Assembly (NCBI RefSeq): GCF_015672735.1
Contig: NZ_JADABY010000014.1
Location: 124,001-188,000 of the forward strand
Reading direction: 5' to 3'
Length of the DNA stretch: 64,000 nucleotides
Source: Citrobacter sp. Res13-Sevr-PEB04-36
Lineage (GTDB): Bacteria > Pseudomonadota > Gammaproteobacteria > Enterobacterales > Enterobacteriaceae
Shown in pieces: positions 10,729-28,843 of the stretch. The notes under the pieces are model-generated. The model ran no database searches. It was not told the DNA's origin and worked only from the letters and a program-made list of their open reading frames with translations. Every line of letters starts with the position of its first letter. The stretch's first letter is position 1. A program made the position numbers and the translations under genes.

Positions 10729-10729
<1 letters not shown>
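9434..10729 (+). CDS. glgC: GlgC, ADP-glucose pyrophosphorylase
   Basis: Makes ADP-glucose from glucose-1-phosphate and ATP, the committed step of glycogen synthesis; the E. coli enzyme is activated by fructose-1,6-bisphosphate and inhibited by AMP. The 431 residues have the nucleotidyltransferase signature [15 protein letters not shown] followed by KPAVHFGG (activator Lys39), [10 protein letters not shown] in the middle, and a C-terminal left-handed beta helix. The start at 9434 follows a perfect AAAGGAG; longer readings would begin inside glgX. Its TAA overlaps the glgA ATG by one base. Confidence 0.97.
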
Positions 10730-14629
<3,900 letters not shown>

Positions 14630-14647
14630 CAAGGGATAGGGCTATCT

Positions 14648-14804
14648 GTAGGCCGGATAAGGCGTTAGCCGCCATCCGGCAAAATGCCCGGTGGCGCTGA
14701 CGCGTACCGGGCTTACAGGGAGCTTGTTGCCGGGGACGCTTCGCTTGCCCGGCCTACGTTAATGCACTCTTGTAGGCCGGATAAGGCATCAGCCGCCATC
14801 CGGC
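14648..14804. repeat. BIME of four REP elements between glgP and glpD
   Basis: Four REP palindromes at about 14648-14680, 14686-14715, 14728-14757 and 14772-14804. The first and last are near copies (GTAGGCCGGATAAGGC then GCCGCCATCCGGC), while the middle two use the GCCCGG variant. They fill almost the whole gap between the convergent genes glgP and glpD. Confidence 0.9.
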
Positions 14805-14811
14805 ATTTTTA

Positions 14812-16320
14812 TCAGGACGCCAGCGACAGCTGGTGTTTTTCAACATATTCGGCCAGCCACTGGGTCATGCGTGCCTGCTGTTCAGCGTTCAGCCACATGC
14901 CTTCTTTCGTGCGGCGCCACAGCGCATCGTCGGCGCGGCGTACCCATTCGTGATCGACCAGATACTTCAGCTCTGCCTCATAGAACTCGTGCCCGAAGTC
15001 TTCGCCTAACTCGGCCAACGAGGTTGCTTCGCCGATGATCCACTCGGTGTTGCTGCCGTAGGTACGCGAATAGTGGCGCGCCAGCGACTCGGTCAGGAAC
15101 GGATAACGACGGCGCAGTTTGGCCGCGTAATCTTCGCGATCGCCGCCGATGTCGCCGCCAGGCAGGATGCACTCTTTAGTCCATGCCGGGCCAATACCCT
15201 GATAGTACGACGACAGTTTTTCCATCGCGTGCTCGGCCAACTTACGGTAGGTGGTTAGCTTGCCGCCGAAGACTGACAGCAGCGGTGCTTTGCCGTTTTC
15301 GTCGTGGATATCCAGCGTGTAATCGCGGGTAATAGCCTGCGGTGAGTCGGACTCGTCATCGCATAGCGGACGCACGCCCGAGTAGGTCCAGACGATATCG
15401 TCGCGGCCCAACTGTTTCTTAAAGTGTGCGTTGTAGACCTGCAGCAGATAATTGATTTCGCTGTCGTCAATTTTCACCGCTTTAGGATCGCCTTTGTATT
15501 CGACGTCGGTGGTGCCGATAATTGAGAACTCATCCATCCACGGAATGACAAACACAATACGTTTATCTTCGTTTTGTAGGATGTATGCCTGTTTCTGGGT
15601 GTGTACACGCGGCATCACAATGTGGCTGCCTTTAATCAGGCGGATACCGTAAGGTGAAGGCAGGTGCATACCGTCGTCGAAGAACTCTTTCACCCACGGG
15701 CCGGTGGCGTTAACCAGGCCGCGTGCCTGCCAGGTGTGTTTCTTGCCGGTATCGATATCTTCTGCTTCGACAATCCACAGACCGTTTTCACGACGTGCGG
15801 AGGTGGCGCGAGTACGGGTTAACACTTCCCCGCCTTTACGCACAACCATTTGGGCATTTGCCAAAACCAGTCGCGCATCGTCTACCCAACAGTCAGAATA
15901 TTCGAAACCGCGCACAATCTCGGGTTTCATCACGGAATCTGCGCCAAAACGCAAACCAGTGGAACTTGGTAAACTGGTGCGTTTGCCCAGATGATCGTAC
16001 ATAAACAGACCAATACGGATCATCCATGCCGGACGCAGGTGCGGGCGATGGGGCAGGCGAAAACGCATCGGGAAGGCGATATGCGGTGCCATTTTCAACA
16101 GCACTTCACGTTCAGCCAGCGCTTCGCTGACCAGGCGGAATTCGTAGTGTTCCAGGTAGCGCAGGCCACCGTGGATGAGTTTGGAGCTGGCGGAGGAGGT
16201 TGCACAGGCTAAATCCTGCGCTTCCAGCATCAGCACGGATAAACCGCGTCCAGCGGCATCTGCCGCGATACCGGCACCGTTGATGCCTCCACCTATCACA
16301 ATCAGATCTTTGGTTTCCAT
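14812..16320 (-). CDS. glpD: GlpD, aerobic glycerol-3-phosphate dehydrogenase
   Basis: Membrane-associated flavoenzyme that oxidises sn-glycerol-3-phosphate to dihydroxyacetone phosphate and passes electrons to quinone. The 502 residues begin METKDLIVIGGGINGAGIAA, a Rossmann FAD motif; the C-terminal domain (DHEWVRRADDALWRRTK) is typical of the family. The start at 16320 follows GAGAGG at the right spacing, and an ATG five codons upstream lacks one. It is one residue longer than E. coli GlpD and less similar near residues 435-450. It diverges from glpEGR across a region with GlpR operators. Confidence 0.97.
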   Translation of the reverse strand: METKDLIVIGGGINGAGIAADAAGRGLSVLMLEAQDLACATSSASSKLIHGGLRYLEHYEFRLVSEALAEREVLLKMAPHIAFPMRFRLPHRPHLRPAWMIRIGLFMYDHLGKRTSLPSSTGLRFGADSVMKPEIVRGFEYSDCWVDDARLVLANAQMVVRKGGEVLTRTRATSARRENGLWIVEAEDIDTGKKHTWQARGLVNATGPWVKEFFDDGMHLPSPYGIRLIKGSHIVMPRVHTQKQAYILQNEDKRIVFVIPWMDEFSIIGTTDVEYKGDPKAVKIDDSEINYLLQVYNAHFKKQLGRDDIVWTYSGVRPLCDDESDSPQAITRDYTLDIHDENGKAPLLSVFGGKLTTYRKLAEHAMEKLSSYYQGIGPAWTKECILPGGDIGGDREDYAAKLRRRYPFLTESLARHYSRTYGSNTEWIIGEATSLAELGEDFGHEFYEAELKYLVDHEWVRRADDALWRRTKEGMWLNAEQQARMTQWLAEYVEKHQLSLAS

Positions 16321-16334
16321 GCTGGCCTCTCGCA

Positions 16335-16372
16335 CTTTCGTTATAGCTCATTAATGTTCGTTATCGAGCATA
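16335..16372. promoter_or_regulatory. Tandem GlpR operators upstream of glpD
   Basis: AATGTTCGTTATCGAGCATA at 16353-16372 is a close match to the GlpR operator (WATGTTCGWTAWCGAACATW as remembered). A weaker second copy, TTTCGTTATAGCTCATT, lies at 16336-16352. E. coli glpD is likewise controlled by tandem GlpR sites. The rest of 16373-16511 carries the divergent glpE promoter, with no other site I can name. Confidence 0.8.
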
Positions 16373-16511
16373 ATAGCAAAGAATCGCGCCATTGGTAACA
16401 TCGGATAAACAATTTACAGTGATACATATAACATTATGGCGTTTACCTGTGCAGGCGACGTACACTGCCAGGTAATATTGGTTACCTGCTCAGAAATAAT
16501 AAGAGAACATC

Positions 16512-16838
16512 ATGGATCAGTTTGAATGTATTAATGTCGAAGAAGCCCATCAGAAGCTGCTGCACGGAACGGCGGTGCTGGTGGATATCCGCGATCCGCA
16601 AAGCTATGCCATGGGCCATGCGCCACAAGCGTTTCATCTGACGAACGACACGCTGGGTTCTTTTATGCGTGACCATGACTTTGATACCACCGTGTTGGTG
16701 ATGTGTTACCACGGCAACAGCAGTAAAGGTGCGGCGCAATATCTTCTTCAACAAGGCTATGACGCGGTGTACAGCGTCGACGGTGGCTTTGATGCCTGGC
16801 ATCGACACTTTCCGGCAGAAGTGGCATACGGTTCGTAA
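16512..16838 (+). CDS. glpE: GlpE, thiosulfate sulfurtransferase (rhodanese)
   Basis: Single-domain rhodanese that moves sulfane sulfur from thiosulfate to cyanide or, physiologically, to thioredoxin-like acceptors in the cytoplasm. The 108 residues equal E. coli GlpE. The catalytic Cys65 sits in the loop [10 protein letters not shown]. First gene of glpEGR; a 170-base gap with an ERIC-type repeat separates it from glpG. Confidence 0.96.
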   Translation: MDQFECINVEEAHQKLLHGTAVLVDIRDPQSYAMGHAPQAFHLTNDTLGSFMRDHDFDTTVLVMCYHGNSSKGAAQYLLQQGYDAVYSVDGGFDAWHRHFPAEVAYGS

Positions 16839-16841
16839 GGC

Positions 16842-16969
16842 TATACCCAAATTAATTCGAGTTGCATCGCGACGGCGACGCAGCGAATCTCCGGGAGTGT
16901 ACGAACAGTACGTGACCGGAGTGAGCGAGGAAAACCAACAAAGATGCAGCTCGAAGTAAGAAGGGTATA
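16842..16969. repeat. ERIC (IRU) intergenic repeat between glpE and glpG
   Basis: A 128-base imperfect palindrome. The outer arms are TATACCC at 16842 and GGGTATA ending at 16969. The core GCGAATCTCCGGGAG then CGTGACCGGAGTGAGCG matches the ERIC consensus halves (GTGAATCCCCAGGAG and AAGTGACTGGGGTGAGCG as remembered). The length fits the usual 126-127 bases. It would fold into a long hairpin in the glpEGR transcript. Confidence 0.85.
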
Positions 16970-16996
16970 TATACTGTCCTCTTTTGTGTGGAATAA

Positions 16997-17839
<843 letters not shown>

Positions 17840-17862
17840 ATGAGAGTGTTGTGATAGCAAAC

Positions 17863-17894
17863 TGTAGGCCGGATAAGCGTTAGCGCCATCCGGC
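17863..17894. repeat. REP element between glpG and glpR
   Basis: GTAGGCCGGATAAGCG then TAGCGCCATCCGGC, a single REP palindrome ending 19 bases before the glpR start, inside the presumed glpEGR transcript. Confidence 0.85.
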
Positions 17895-17913
17895 AAAATT
17901 CCAGGGAACAATA

Positions 17914-18672
17914 ATGAAACAAACACAACGACATGACGCGATCATTGAACTGGTAAAAAAACAGGGATACGTCAGTACTGAGGAGTTGGTGGAGCATTTC
18001 TCCGTCAGCCCACAAACGATTCGCCGGGACCTTAACGAACTGGCCGATCAGAACATGATTTTACGCCATCACGGCGGCGCGGCGTTGCCATCCAGCTCGG
18101 TGAATACCCCCTGGCATGATCGTAAGGCCACGCAGACGGCAGAAAAAGAGCGTATTGCCCGTAAGGTCGCCACGCAGATCCCGAACGGCTCCACGCTGTT
18201 TATTGACATTGGTACCACGCCGGAAGCCGTTGCTCACGCGCTGCTGAACCATAGCAACTTGCGTATTGTGACCAACAACCTCAACGTGGCCAATACGCTG
18301 ATGGTGAAAGAAGATTTCCGCATTATTCTGGCCGGAGGCGAACTGCGTAGCCGGGATGGCGGCATTATGGGCGAAGCCACCCTCGACTTTATTTCACAGT
18401 TTCGTCTGGATTTCGGTATTTTGGGGATCAGCGGTATCGACAGCGATGGTTCATTGCTGGAGTTTGATTACCACGAAGTTCGTACCAAGCGCGCCATTAT
18501 TGAAAACTCACGCCATGTGATGTTGGTGGTGGATCATTCGAAGTTTGGCCGTAATGCGATGGTGAATATGGGCAGTATCAGCATGGTGGACGCCGTGTAT
18601 ACCGACACCCTACCGCCCGCTGGCGTGATGCAGGTGATTGCCGACCACCATATTCAGCTAGAGCTGTGTTAA
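17914..18672 (+). CDS. glpR: GlpR, glycerol-3-phosphate regulon repressor
   Basis: DeoR-family repressor of the glp operons; glycerol-3-phosphate is the inducer. The 252 residues have the N-terminal winged helix-turn-helix (STEELVEHFSVSPQTIRRDL, residues about 20-40) and a C-terminal sugar-phosphate-sensing domain with FIDIGTTPEAVA. The reading frame is complete, whereas the E. coli MG1655 copy is annotated as carrying a frameshift. GlpR operators before glpD are its expected targets. Confidence 0.96.
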   Translation: MKQTQRHDAIIELVKKQGYVSTEELVEHFSVSPQTIRRDLNELADQNMILRHHGGAALPSSSVNTPWHDRKATQTAEKERIARKVATQIPNGSTLFIDIGTTPEAVAHALLNHSNLRIVTNNLNVANTLMVKEDFRIILAGGELRSRDGGIMGEATLDFISQFRLDFGILGISGIDSDGSLLEFDYHEVRTKRAIIENSRHVMLVVDHSKFGRNAMVNMGSISMVDAVYTDTLPPAGVMQVIADHHIQLELC

Positions 18673-18679
18673 TGATCTT

Positions 18680-18713
18680 TGCCGGATGACGGCTCACGCC
18701 TAATCCGGCCTAC
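18680..18713. repeat. REP element between glpR and malT
   Basis: TGCCGGATGACGGC then GCCTAATCCGGCCTAC. It is the only thing in the 45 bases between the convergent stops of glpR and malT, the place where E. coli carries rtcA, rtcB and rtcR. Confidence 0.8.
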
Positions 18714-18717
18714 AAAA

Positions 18718-21426
<2,709 letters not shown>

Positions 21427-21545
21427 TTAGTCACTTCACTGTGTGAAAATGGGGAAAAATGATTTTTTTGCGCTTCGTAATTAATGGTTATAAGGTCGGC
21501 CAGAAAGGGATTTATTGCAAGCTAAGCGGGTTTTTTGTGTGTCTG

Positions 21546-21566
21546 AATTTGCACTATGTCACAATT
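21546..21566 (-). promoter_or_regulatory. CRP site of the malT promoter
   Basis: On the minus strand AATTGTGACATAGTGCAAATT, with a TGTGA half-site. The flanking sequence matches the known CRP-activated malT promoter of E. coli. It lies 123 bases before the malT start. The 21424-21940 stretch otherwise shows only A/T-rich leader and spacer DNA with no convincing gene. Confidence 0.75.
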
Positions 21567-21943
21567 TTATACATCTATTGCAATAATTGCTCTTAGGGGC
21601 CACAAAGGGCATGGCGTCTGGGTTTAGCGTTATTTTGATGGTCGCGAAAATACCCATTCAATTTTTATGACTATTGTATTGTTTTGGGTATCGTCGTGGG
21701 TATTGGCGATCGACTTAAAACTTTCGTATGAAATATCTTAATCACTATATGTATTTCAGGTTAGTAACTATTTCTCCCTTTACATATTTTTTCTCAACCG
21801 CATCTCGCTATTTGATATTGTCTGCTGAGTCCTTTTGTTTAATGCGAAAACTCTGTTGTATTTGTAGGGATTTTATGTGGGTATTCTGCGTATATACGGG
21901 CAATACCCCCTCCTTTAAGTGGCGGTGATCACATTTTTATGCT

Positions 21944-24448
<2,505 letters not shown>

Positions 24449-24457
24449 GGAACCGCG

Positions 24458-26545
24458 ATGGAAAGCAAACGTCTGGATAATGCCGCGCTGGCGGCGGGGA
24501 TCAGCCCCAATTACATTAATGCCCACGGTAAACCGCAGTCTATTGGCGCCGACACCAAACGGCGTTTGCTTGACGCCATGCATCGTACTACTACCGCCAC
24601 GAAAGTGGCGGAGGCTCCGGTGCCAAACGTGATGGTGTATACCGTCGGCAAAAAAATGCCGCTGGCGGTTGAAGGAAGTGGTGAATTTAGCTGGCTGCTG
24701 ACTACCGAAGACGGTGTGCAGCACAAAGGACACGCCACTGGCGGTAAATCTTTTCACCTCCCGGCGAAGTTGCCTGAGGGATATCACACGCTCACCCTGA
24801 CTCAGGGCGAGACGCGTAGCCATTGTCGTATTATCGTCGCGCCAAAACGTTGCTATGAGCCACAGGCGCTGCTGGTCGGGAAAAAGCTGTGGGGCGCCTG
24901 CGTCCAGCTCTATACCCTGCGTTCAGAGAACAACTGGGGGATTGGCGATTTTGGCGACCTGAAGGTGATGTTGCCGGAAGTCGCTAAGCGTGGCGGGGCG
25001 TTTATTGGCCTCAACCCGATCCACGCGCTGTATCCGGCGAACCCGGAGAGCGCCAGCCCGTATAGTCCGTCTTCACGCCGTTGGCTGAATGTGATCTACA
25101 TTGATGTGAATGCGGTAGAGGACTTCCGTCTTAGCAAAGCGGCGCAGGCCTGGTGGCAGAAGCCTGCCACGAAGCAAGCCCTGCAACAGGCCCGCGATGC
25201 CGAGTGGGTGGATTACACCACCGTGACCACGCTGAAGATGACCGCGCTACGTCTGGCATGGAAAGGGTTCTCTGTGCGTGATGATGAGCAGATGGCGGCA
25301 TTCCGTCGTTTTGTTGCTCAAGAAGGTGACAGCCTGTACTGGCAAGCGGCGTTTGACGCGCTGCATGCGTATCAGGTGAAAGAAGATGAATCTCGCTGGG
25401 GCTGGCCTGCGTGGCCGGAAGACTTCCGGTCGGTGGACTCACCGGCGGTGAAAGAGTTCTGTGCAGAACACCGCGATGAGGTGGATTTTTACCTCTGGCT
25501 ACAGTGGCTGGCGTATACCCAGTTTGCTGCCTGCTGGGAAACCAGCCAGGGCTTTGCGATGCCTGTTGGGCTGTACCGCGACTTGGCGGTCGGCGTAGCA
25601 GAAGGTGGGGCGGAAACCTGGTGTGACCGTGAGCTGTACTGCCTGAAAGCGTCCGTTGGTGCACCGCCGGATATTCTTGGTCCGCTCGGACAGAACTGGG
25701 GCCTACCGCCGATGGATCCGCATATCATCACCGCGCGCGCCTACGAGCCGTTTATCGAACTGCTGCGTGCCAATATGCAGAACTGCGGGGCGCTGCGTAT
25801 CGACCATGTAATGTCGATGCTGCGTTTGTGGTGGATCCCCTACGGCGAAACCGCCGATCACGGCGCCTACGTGCATTATCCGGTCGACGATCTGCTTTCT
25901 ATCCTGGCGCTGGAAAGTCAGCGTCATCACTGTATGGTGATTGGTGAAGATCTGGGTACCGTACCGGTAGAAATTGTCGGCAAACTGCGTGACAGCGGCG
26001 TGTATTCCTACAAAGTGCTCTATTTTGAGAATGACCATGAGAAGAACTTCCGCGCGCCGCAGGCGTACCCGGAACAATCCATGGCTGTCGCGGCGACGCA
26101 TGACCTTCCGACGCTTAAAGGCTATTGGGACAGCGGTGACCTGACGCTTGGCAAAACGCTGGGGCTGTACCCGGATGAGGCTGTGCTGAGTGGGCTGTAT
26201 CAGGACCGGGAACTGGCGAAGCAAGGCCTGCTGGATGCGTTGCACAAATACGGTTGCCTGCCAAAACGTGCCGGGCACAAGGCGTCGCTGATGTCGATGA
26301 CGCCGATTCTTAATCGGGGCATGCAACGCTACATCGCCGACAGTAACAGCGCGCTGCTGGGCCTGCAGCCGGAGGACTGGCTGGATATGGCGGAACCGGT
26401 CAATATTCCGGGCACCAGCGACCAGTACAAAAACTGGCGGCGTAAGCTGACGACGACGCTTGAGGCGATGTTTGCCGATGACGGCGTGAACAAGCTGATT
26501 AAGGATTTGGATAAGCGCCGAAAAGCGGCTGCGAAGAAGAAGTAA
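24458..26545 (+). CDS. malQ: MalQ, 4-alpha-glucanotransferase (amylomaltase)
   Basis: GH77 enzyme that moves maltosyl and longer units between maltodextrins, making chains long enough for MalP. The 695 residues are one more than E. coli. GH77 motifs are clear: SPYSPSSRR (about residue 205), ALRIDHVMSM with the nucleophile Asp, VIGEDLGTVP with the acid/base Glu, and THDLPTLKGYW. AAGGA precedes the ATG. A strong bidirectional terminator follows at once. Confidence 0.97.
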   Translation: MESKRLDNAALAAGISPNYINAHGKPQSIGADTKRRLLDAMHRTTTATKVAEAPVPNVMVYTVGKKMPLAVEGSGEFSWLLTTEDGVQHKGHATGGKSFHLPAKLPEGYHTLTLTQGETRSHCRIIVAPKRCYEPQALLVGKKLWGACVQLYTLRSENNWGIGDFGDLKVMLPEVAKRGGAFIGLNPIHALYPANPESASPYSPSSRRWLNVIYIDVNAVEDFRLSKAAQAWWQKPATKQALQQARDAEWVDYTTVTTLKMTALRLAWKGFSVRDDEQMAAFRRFVAQEGDSLYWQAAFDALHAYQVKEDESRWGWPAWPEDFRSVDSPAVKEFCAEHRDEVDFYLWLQWLAYTQFAACWETSQGFAMPVGLYRDLAVGVAEGGAETWCDRELYCLKASVGAPPDILGPLGQNWGLPPMDPHIITARAYEPFIELLRANMQNCGALRIDHVMSMLRLWWIPYGETADHGAYVHYPVDDLLSILALESQRHHCMVIGEDLGTVPVEIVGKLRDSGVYSYKVLYFENDHEKNFRAPQAYPEQSMAVAATHDLPTLKGYWDSGDLTLGKTLGLYPDEAVLSGLYQDRELAKQGLLDALHKYGCLPKRAGHKASLMSMTPILNRGMQRYIADSNSALLGLQPEDWLDMAEPVNIPGTSDQYKNWRRKLTTTLEAMFADDGVNKLIKDLDKRRKAAAKKK

Positions 26546-26550
26546 AAAAA

Positions 26551-26573
26551 GCCGGGAAAATCCCGGCTTTTTT
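26551..26573. terminator. Bidirectional terminator between malQ and gntT
   Basis: GCCGGGA-AAA-TCCCGGC flanked by A-run and T-run on both sides; serves the convergent genes malQ and gntT, whose stops are only 31 bases apart. Confidence 0.92.
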
Positions 26574-26576
26574 ACA

Positions 26577-27893
26577 TCAGATAGCCATATTTAACAGCAG
26601 GCATCCTACCAGACCGCATACTGAAATAATGGTTTCCAGCATTGACCATGACTTGATGGTCTCGCCGATGGTCAGGTTGAAGTACTCCTTGAACAGCCAG
26701 AAGCCCGGATCGTTCACGTGGGAGAAGATGACGGAACCGGAGCCTACTGCAATAACCATCAGCTCAGGGCTCACACCGGTCGTCGCAATCAGCGGCGCCA
26801 CAATCCCACCTGCGGTGATGGCTGCCACGGTAGCAGAACCCAGCGCGATACGCAGTACAGCGGCAATTGACCATGCCATCAGCAGCGGAGAGACGTTGGT
26901 TTCATGCATCATGGAGGCGATATATTTGTCGACGCCGCTATCCACCAGCACCTGTTTGAACGCACCACCACCGCCGATAATCAGCAGCATCATCGCGATT
27001 ATCTTGATGGAGGACACCAGCGTGTCGTTAATCTGGTCCATCGAACGCCCACGGTTCAGACCAAAGGTGAACATCGCAATCAGAACGGCAATCAGCGTTG
27101 CCATCACCGGGTCACCGAGGAACTCTGCAACCGGCAGGAAAGCATGACCTTTCGGCAGGATCATCTCTGCGATAGCACGCATCGCCATCAGCACGACCGG
27201 AACCAGAGAGGTCCAGACACTGACGCCAAAGCCTGGCATTTCTTCTTCAGTGAAGGTTTTTGCGCTGTACAGACCTTCCGGGATTGGCTTATCAATGCCC
27301 TTCAGGAAACGTGCGTACACCGGACCGGCCAGAATAACGGTCGGGATCGCCAGAATCGTACCAAACAGCAGGGTTTTACCCATATCGGCGTGGAAAATGG
27401 TGGCAATTGCGGTCGGACCCGGGTGTGGCGGCAAGAAGCCGTGGGTCACAGACAGCGCGGCGGCCATTGGCACACCTACATACAGCAGCGGGATGTTCGC
27501 GGCGGCAGCGATGGTGAACACCAGCGGCAGCATCAGCACGAAGCCCACTTCGTAGAACAGCGCAAAGCCCACGGTGAAGCCGGTTAATACTACCGCCCAC
27601 TGGATGTGCTTTTTGCCGAATTTAGCAATCAGCGTGGTGGCAATACGTTGCGCACCGCCGCAGTCTGCCAGCATTTTGCCCAGCATGGCGCCAAAACCCA
27701 TAATCAGGGCGAGGCTGCCAAGGGTTCCGCCGACGCCGGCTTTAATAGAACCGATGACTTTATCCAGTGGCATCCCTTGCATCAATCCGACAGCAAGCGC
27801 CACCAGGACGAGAGCGATGAAGCCGTTCATTTTGAAACGGATCATCAGGAGGAGTAACAAGATTACACCGATAGCAACGATGACTAATGGCAT
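26577..27893 (-). CDS. gntT: GntT, high-affinity gluconate transporter
   Basis: GntP-family gluconate:H+ symporter of the inner membrane, 438 residues as in E. coli, with about twelve hydrophobic segments. It has the paired family stretches GGTLGSLALIMGFGAMLGK and LPPHPGPTAIATIFHADMGK. The start at 27893 gives MPLVIVAIGVILLLL. Two GntR operator-like sites upstream tie it to gntKU, more than 23 kb away in this window. It is monocistronic, with its own terminator. Confidence 0.97.
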   Translation of the reverse strand: MPLVIVAIGVILLLLLMIRFKMNGFIALVLVALAVGLMQGMPLDKVIGSIKAGVGGTLGSLALIMGFGAMLGKMLADCGGAQRIATTLIAKFGKKHIQWAVVLTGFTVGFALFYEVGFVLMLPLVFTIAAAANIPLLYVGVPMAAALSVTHGFLPPHPGPTAIATIFHADMGKTLLFGTILAIPTVILAGPVYARFLKGIDKPIPEGLYSAKTFTEEEMPGFGVSVWTSLVPVVLMAMRAIAEMILPKGHAFLPVAEFLGDPVMATLIAVLIAMFTFGLNRGRSMDQINDTLVSSIKIIAMMLLIIGGGGAFKQVLVDSGVDKYIASMMHETNVSPLLMAWSIAAVLRIALGSATVAAITAGGIVAPLIATTGVSPELMVIAVGSGSVIFSHVNDPGFWLFKEYFNLTIGETIKSWSMLETIISVCGLVGCLLLNMAI

Positions 27894-27914
27894 GATTTAC
27901 CTGGCCTTTACTTT

Positions 27915-28088
27915 GTTATGGGTAACGTCAGTGTTTAGATGACAAATTCTTATTGTCCCGACCGGGAACAGATTTTTTACGGCACCAATGCTGATTGCCT
28001 TCAAAACTACGTAGTTTAGCTGGCTGTTATGAGTGTTCCTGGTGCGTGCGATAATGATACGGGTAACATGTGGTGATTGAAAATCACC
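27915..28088 (-). promoter_or_regulatory. gntT control region with two GntR operators
   Basis: Minus-strand ATGTTACCCGTATCAT at 28054-28069 is an exact match to the remembered GntR consensus. A second site, ACGTTACCCATAAC, lies at 27915-27928 in the leader, 22 bases before the start. E. coli gntT also has one upstream and one downstream operator. Next to the distal site is a perfect palindrome, GGTGATT-GAA-AATCACC (28072-28088), whose user is unclear. The rest of 28089-28209 shows nothing I can name. Confidence 0.8.
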
Positions 28089-28209
28089 TGGGCAGGCAAA
28101 ATTTAAATTATGAGAGGCAGGTCAAATTATAACGGAGAGTGTTGCAGAGGCCGTGCGGAGGAATGTTAGCCCGGTGAACAAAAATCCACCGGGAAAATAC
28201 AAACGGGGC

Positions 28210-28785
28210 TTAGTAGTAAGAGTGTTCGCCGCGCTGGTGTTCGGTCAAATCGCGAACGCCTTTCAGCTCCGGGAATTCACCCAACAGCTGTTTCTCGATG
28301 CCTTCTTTCAGCGTGACATCGACCATTGAACAGCCGTTACAGCCGCCGCCAAATTGCAGAATGGCATAACCTTCTTCGGTGATTTCCATCAGGGTCACAC
28401 GACCACCGTGGCCGGCCAGTTGTGGGTTGATCTGCGACTGCAGCATATACTCCACGCGTTCCATCAGCGGTGCGTCATCAGATACCTTACGCATTTTTGC
28501 GTTAGGTGCTTTCAGGGTCAGCTGGGAGCCTAACTGGTCGGTGACGAAATCGATTTCTGCCTCTTCCAGGTACGGTGCGCTCAGTTCATCAACATAAGCG
28601 GTCAGCAGGGAAAATTTGATGGCGGTGTCGGTTGCTTCCACGGCGTCCGGCGGGCAATAAGAAACGCCGCATTCAGCGTTAGGCGTGCCGGGATTAATCA
28701 CAAATACGCGAATTTGTGTCCCTTCTTCCTGATTTGCCAGCAGTTTGGCAAAGTGCGCTTGTGCAGCATCGGAAATATGGATCAT
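28210..28785 (-). CDS. nfuA: NfuA, Fe-S cluster carrier protein
   Basis: Carries 4Fe-4S clusters to target enzymes such as aconitase and lipoyl synthase, and matters under iron limitation or oxidative stress. The 191 residues equal E. coli NfuA. The N-terminal half is a degenerate A-type carrier domain; the C-terminal Nfu domain has the cluster-binding CxxC, Cys149 and Cys152, in [11 protein letters not shown]. An IscR-type site overlaps its promoter. gntX lies upstream on the same strand. Confidence 0.97.
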   Translation of the reverse strand: MIHISDAAQAHFAKLLANQEEGTQIRVFVINPGTPNAECGVSYCPPDAVEATDTAIKFSLLTAYVDELSAPYLEEAEIDFVTDQLGSQLTLKAPNAKMRKVSDDAPLMERVEYMLQSQINPQLAGHGGRVTLMEITEEGYAILQFGGGCNGCSMVDVTLKEGIEKQLLGEFPELKGVRDLTEHQRGEHSYY

Positions 28786-28797
28786 AGTAATGGCCTA

Positions 28798-28822
28798 ATA
28801 GTTGACTATTTTACTTGGTTAT
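28798..28822 (-). promoter_or_regulatory. IscR type 1-like site at the nfuA promoter
   Basis: The 25-base segment from ATAGTTGACT to TTGGTTAT (plus strand) has the layout of an IscR type 1 site. It overlaps a likely minus-strand -10 (TATTAT) at about 28820-28825. nfuA is a reported IscR target in E. coli. The match was judged by eye. Confidence 0.55.
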
Positions 28823-28843
28823 AATACGCCCATCATCGAGGCT

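Noticed and set aside
14648-14804. CRISPR-like array
   Set aside because: Repeats are imperfect palindromes of alternating REP types with almost no spacers.
14684-14953. Frame running through the REP array after glgP
   Set aside because: It is made of REP palindromes and the antisense of glpD.
21728-21928. 66-codon frame in the malT-malP gap
   Set aside because: A/T-rich promoter region, no ribosome site, and cysteine/phenylalanine-rich composition unlike a real protein.
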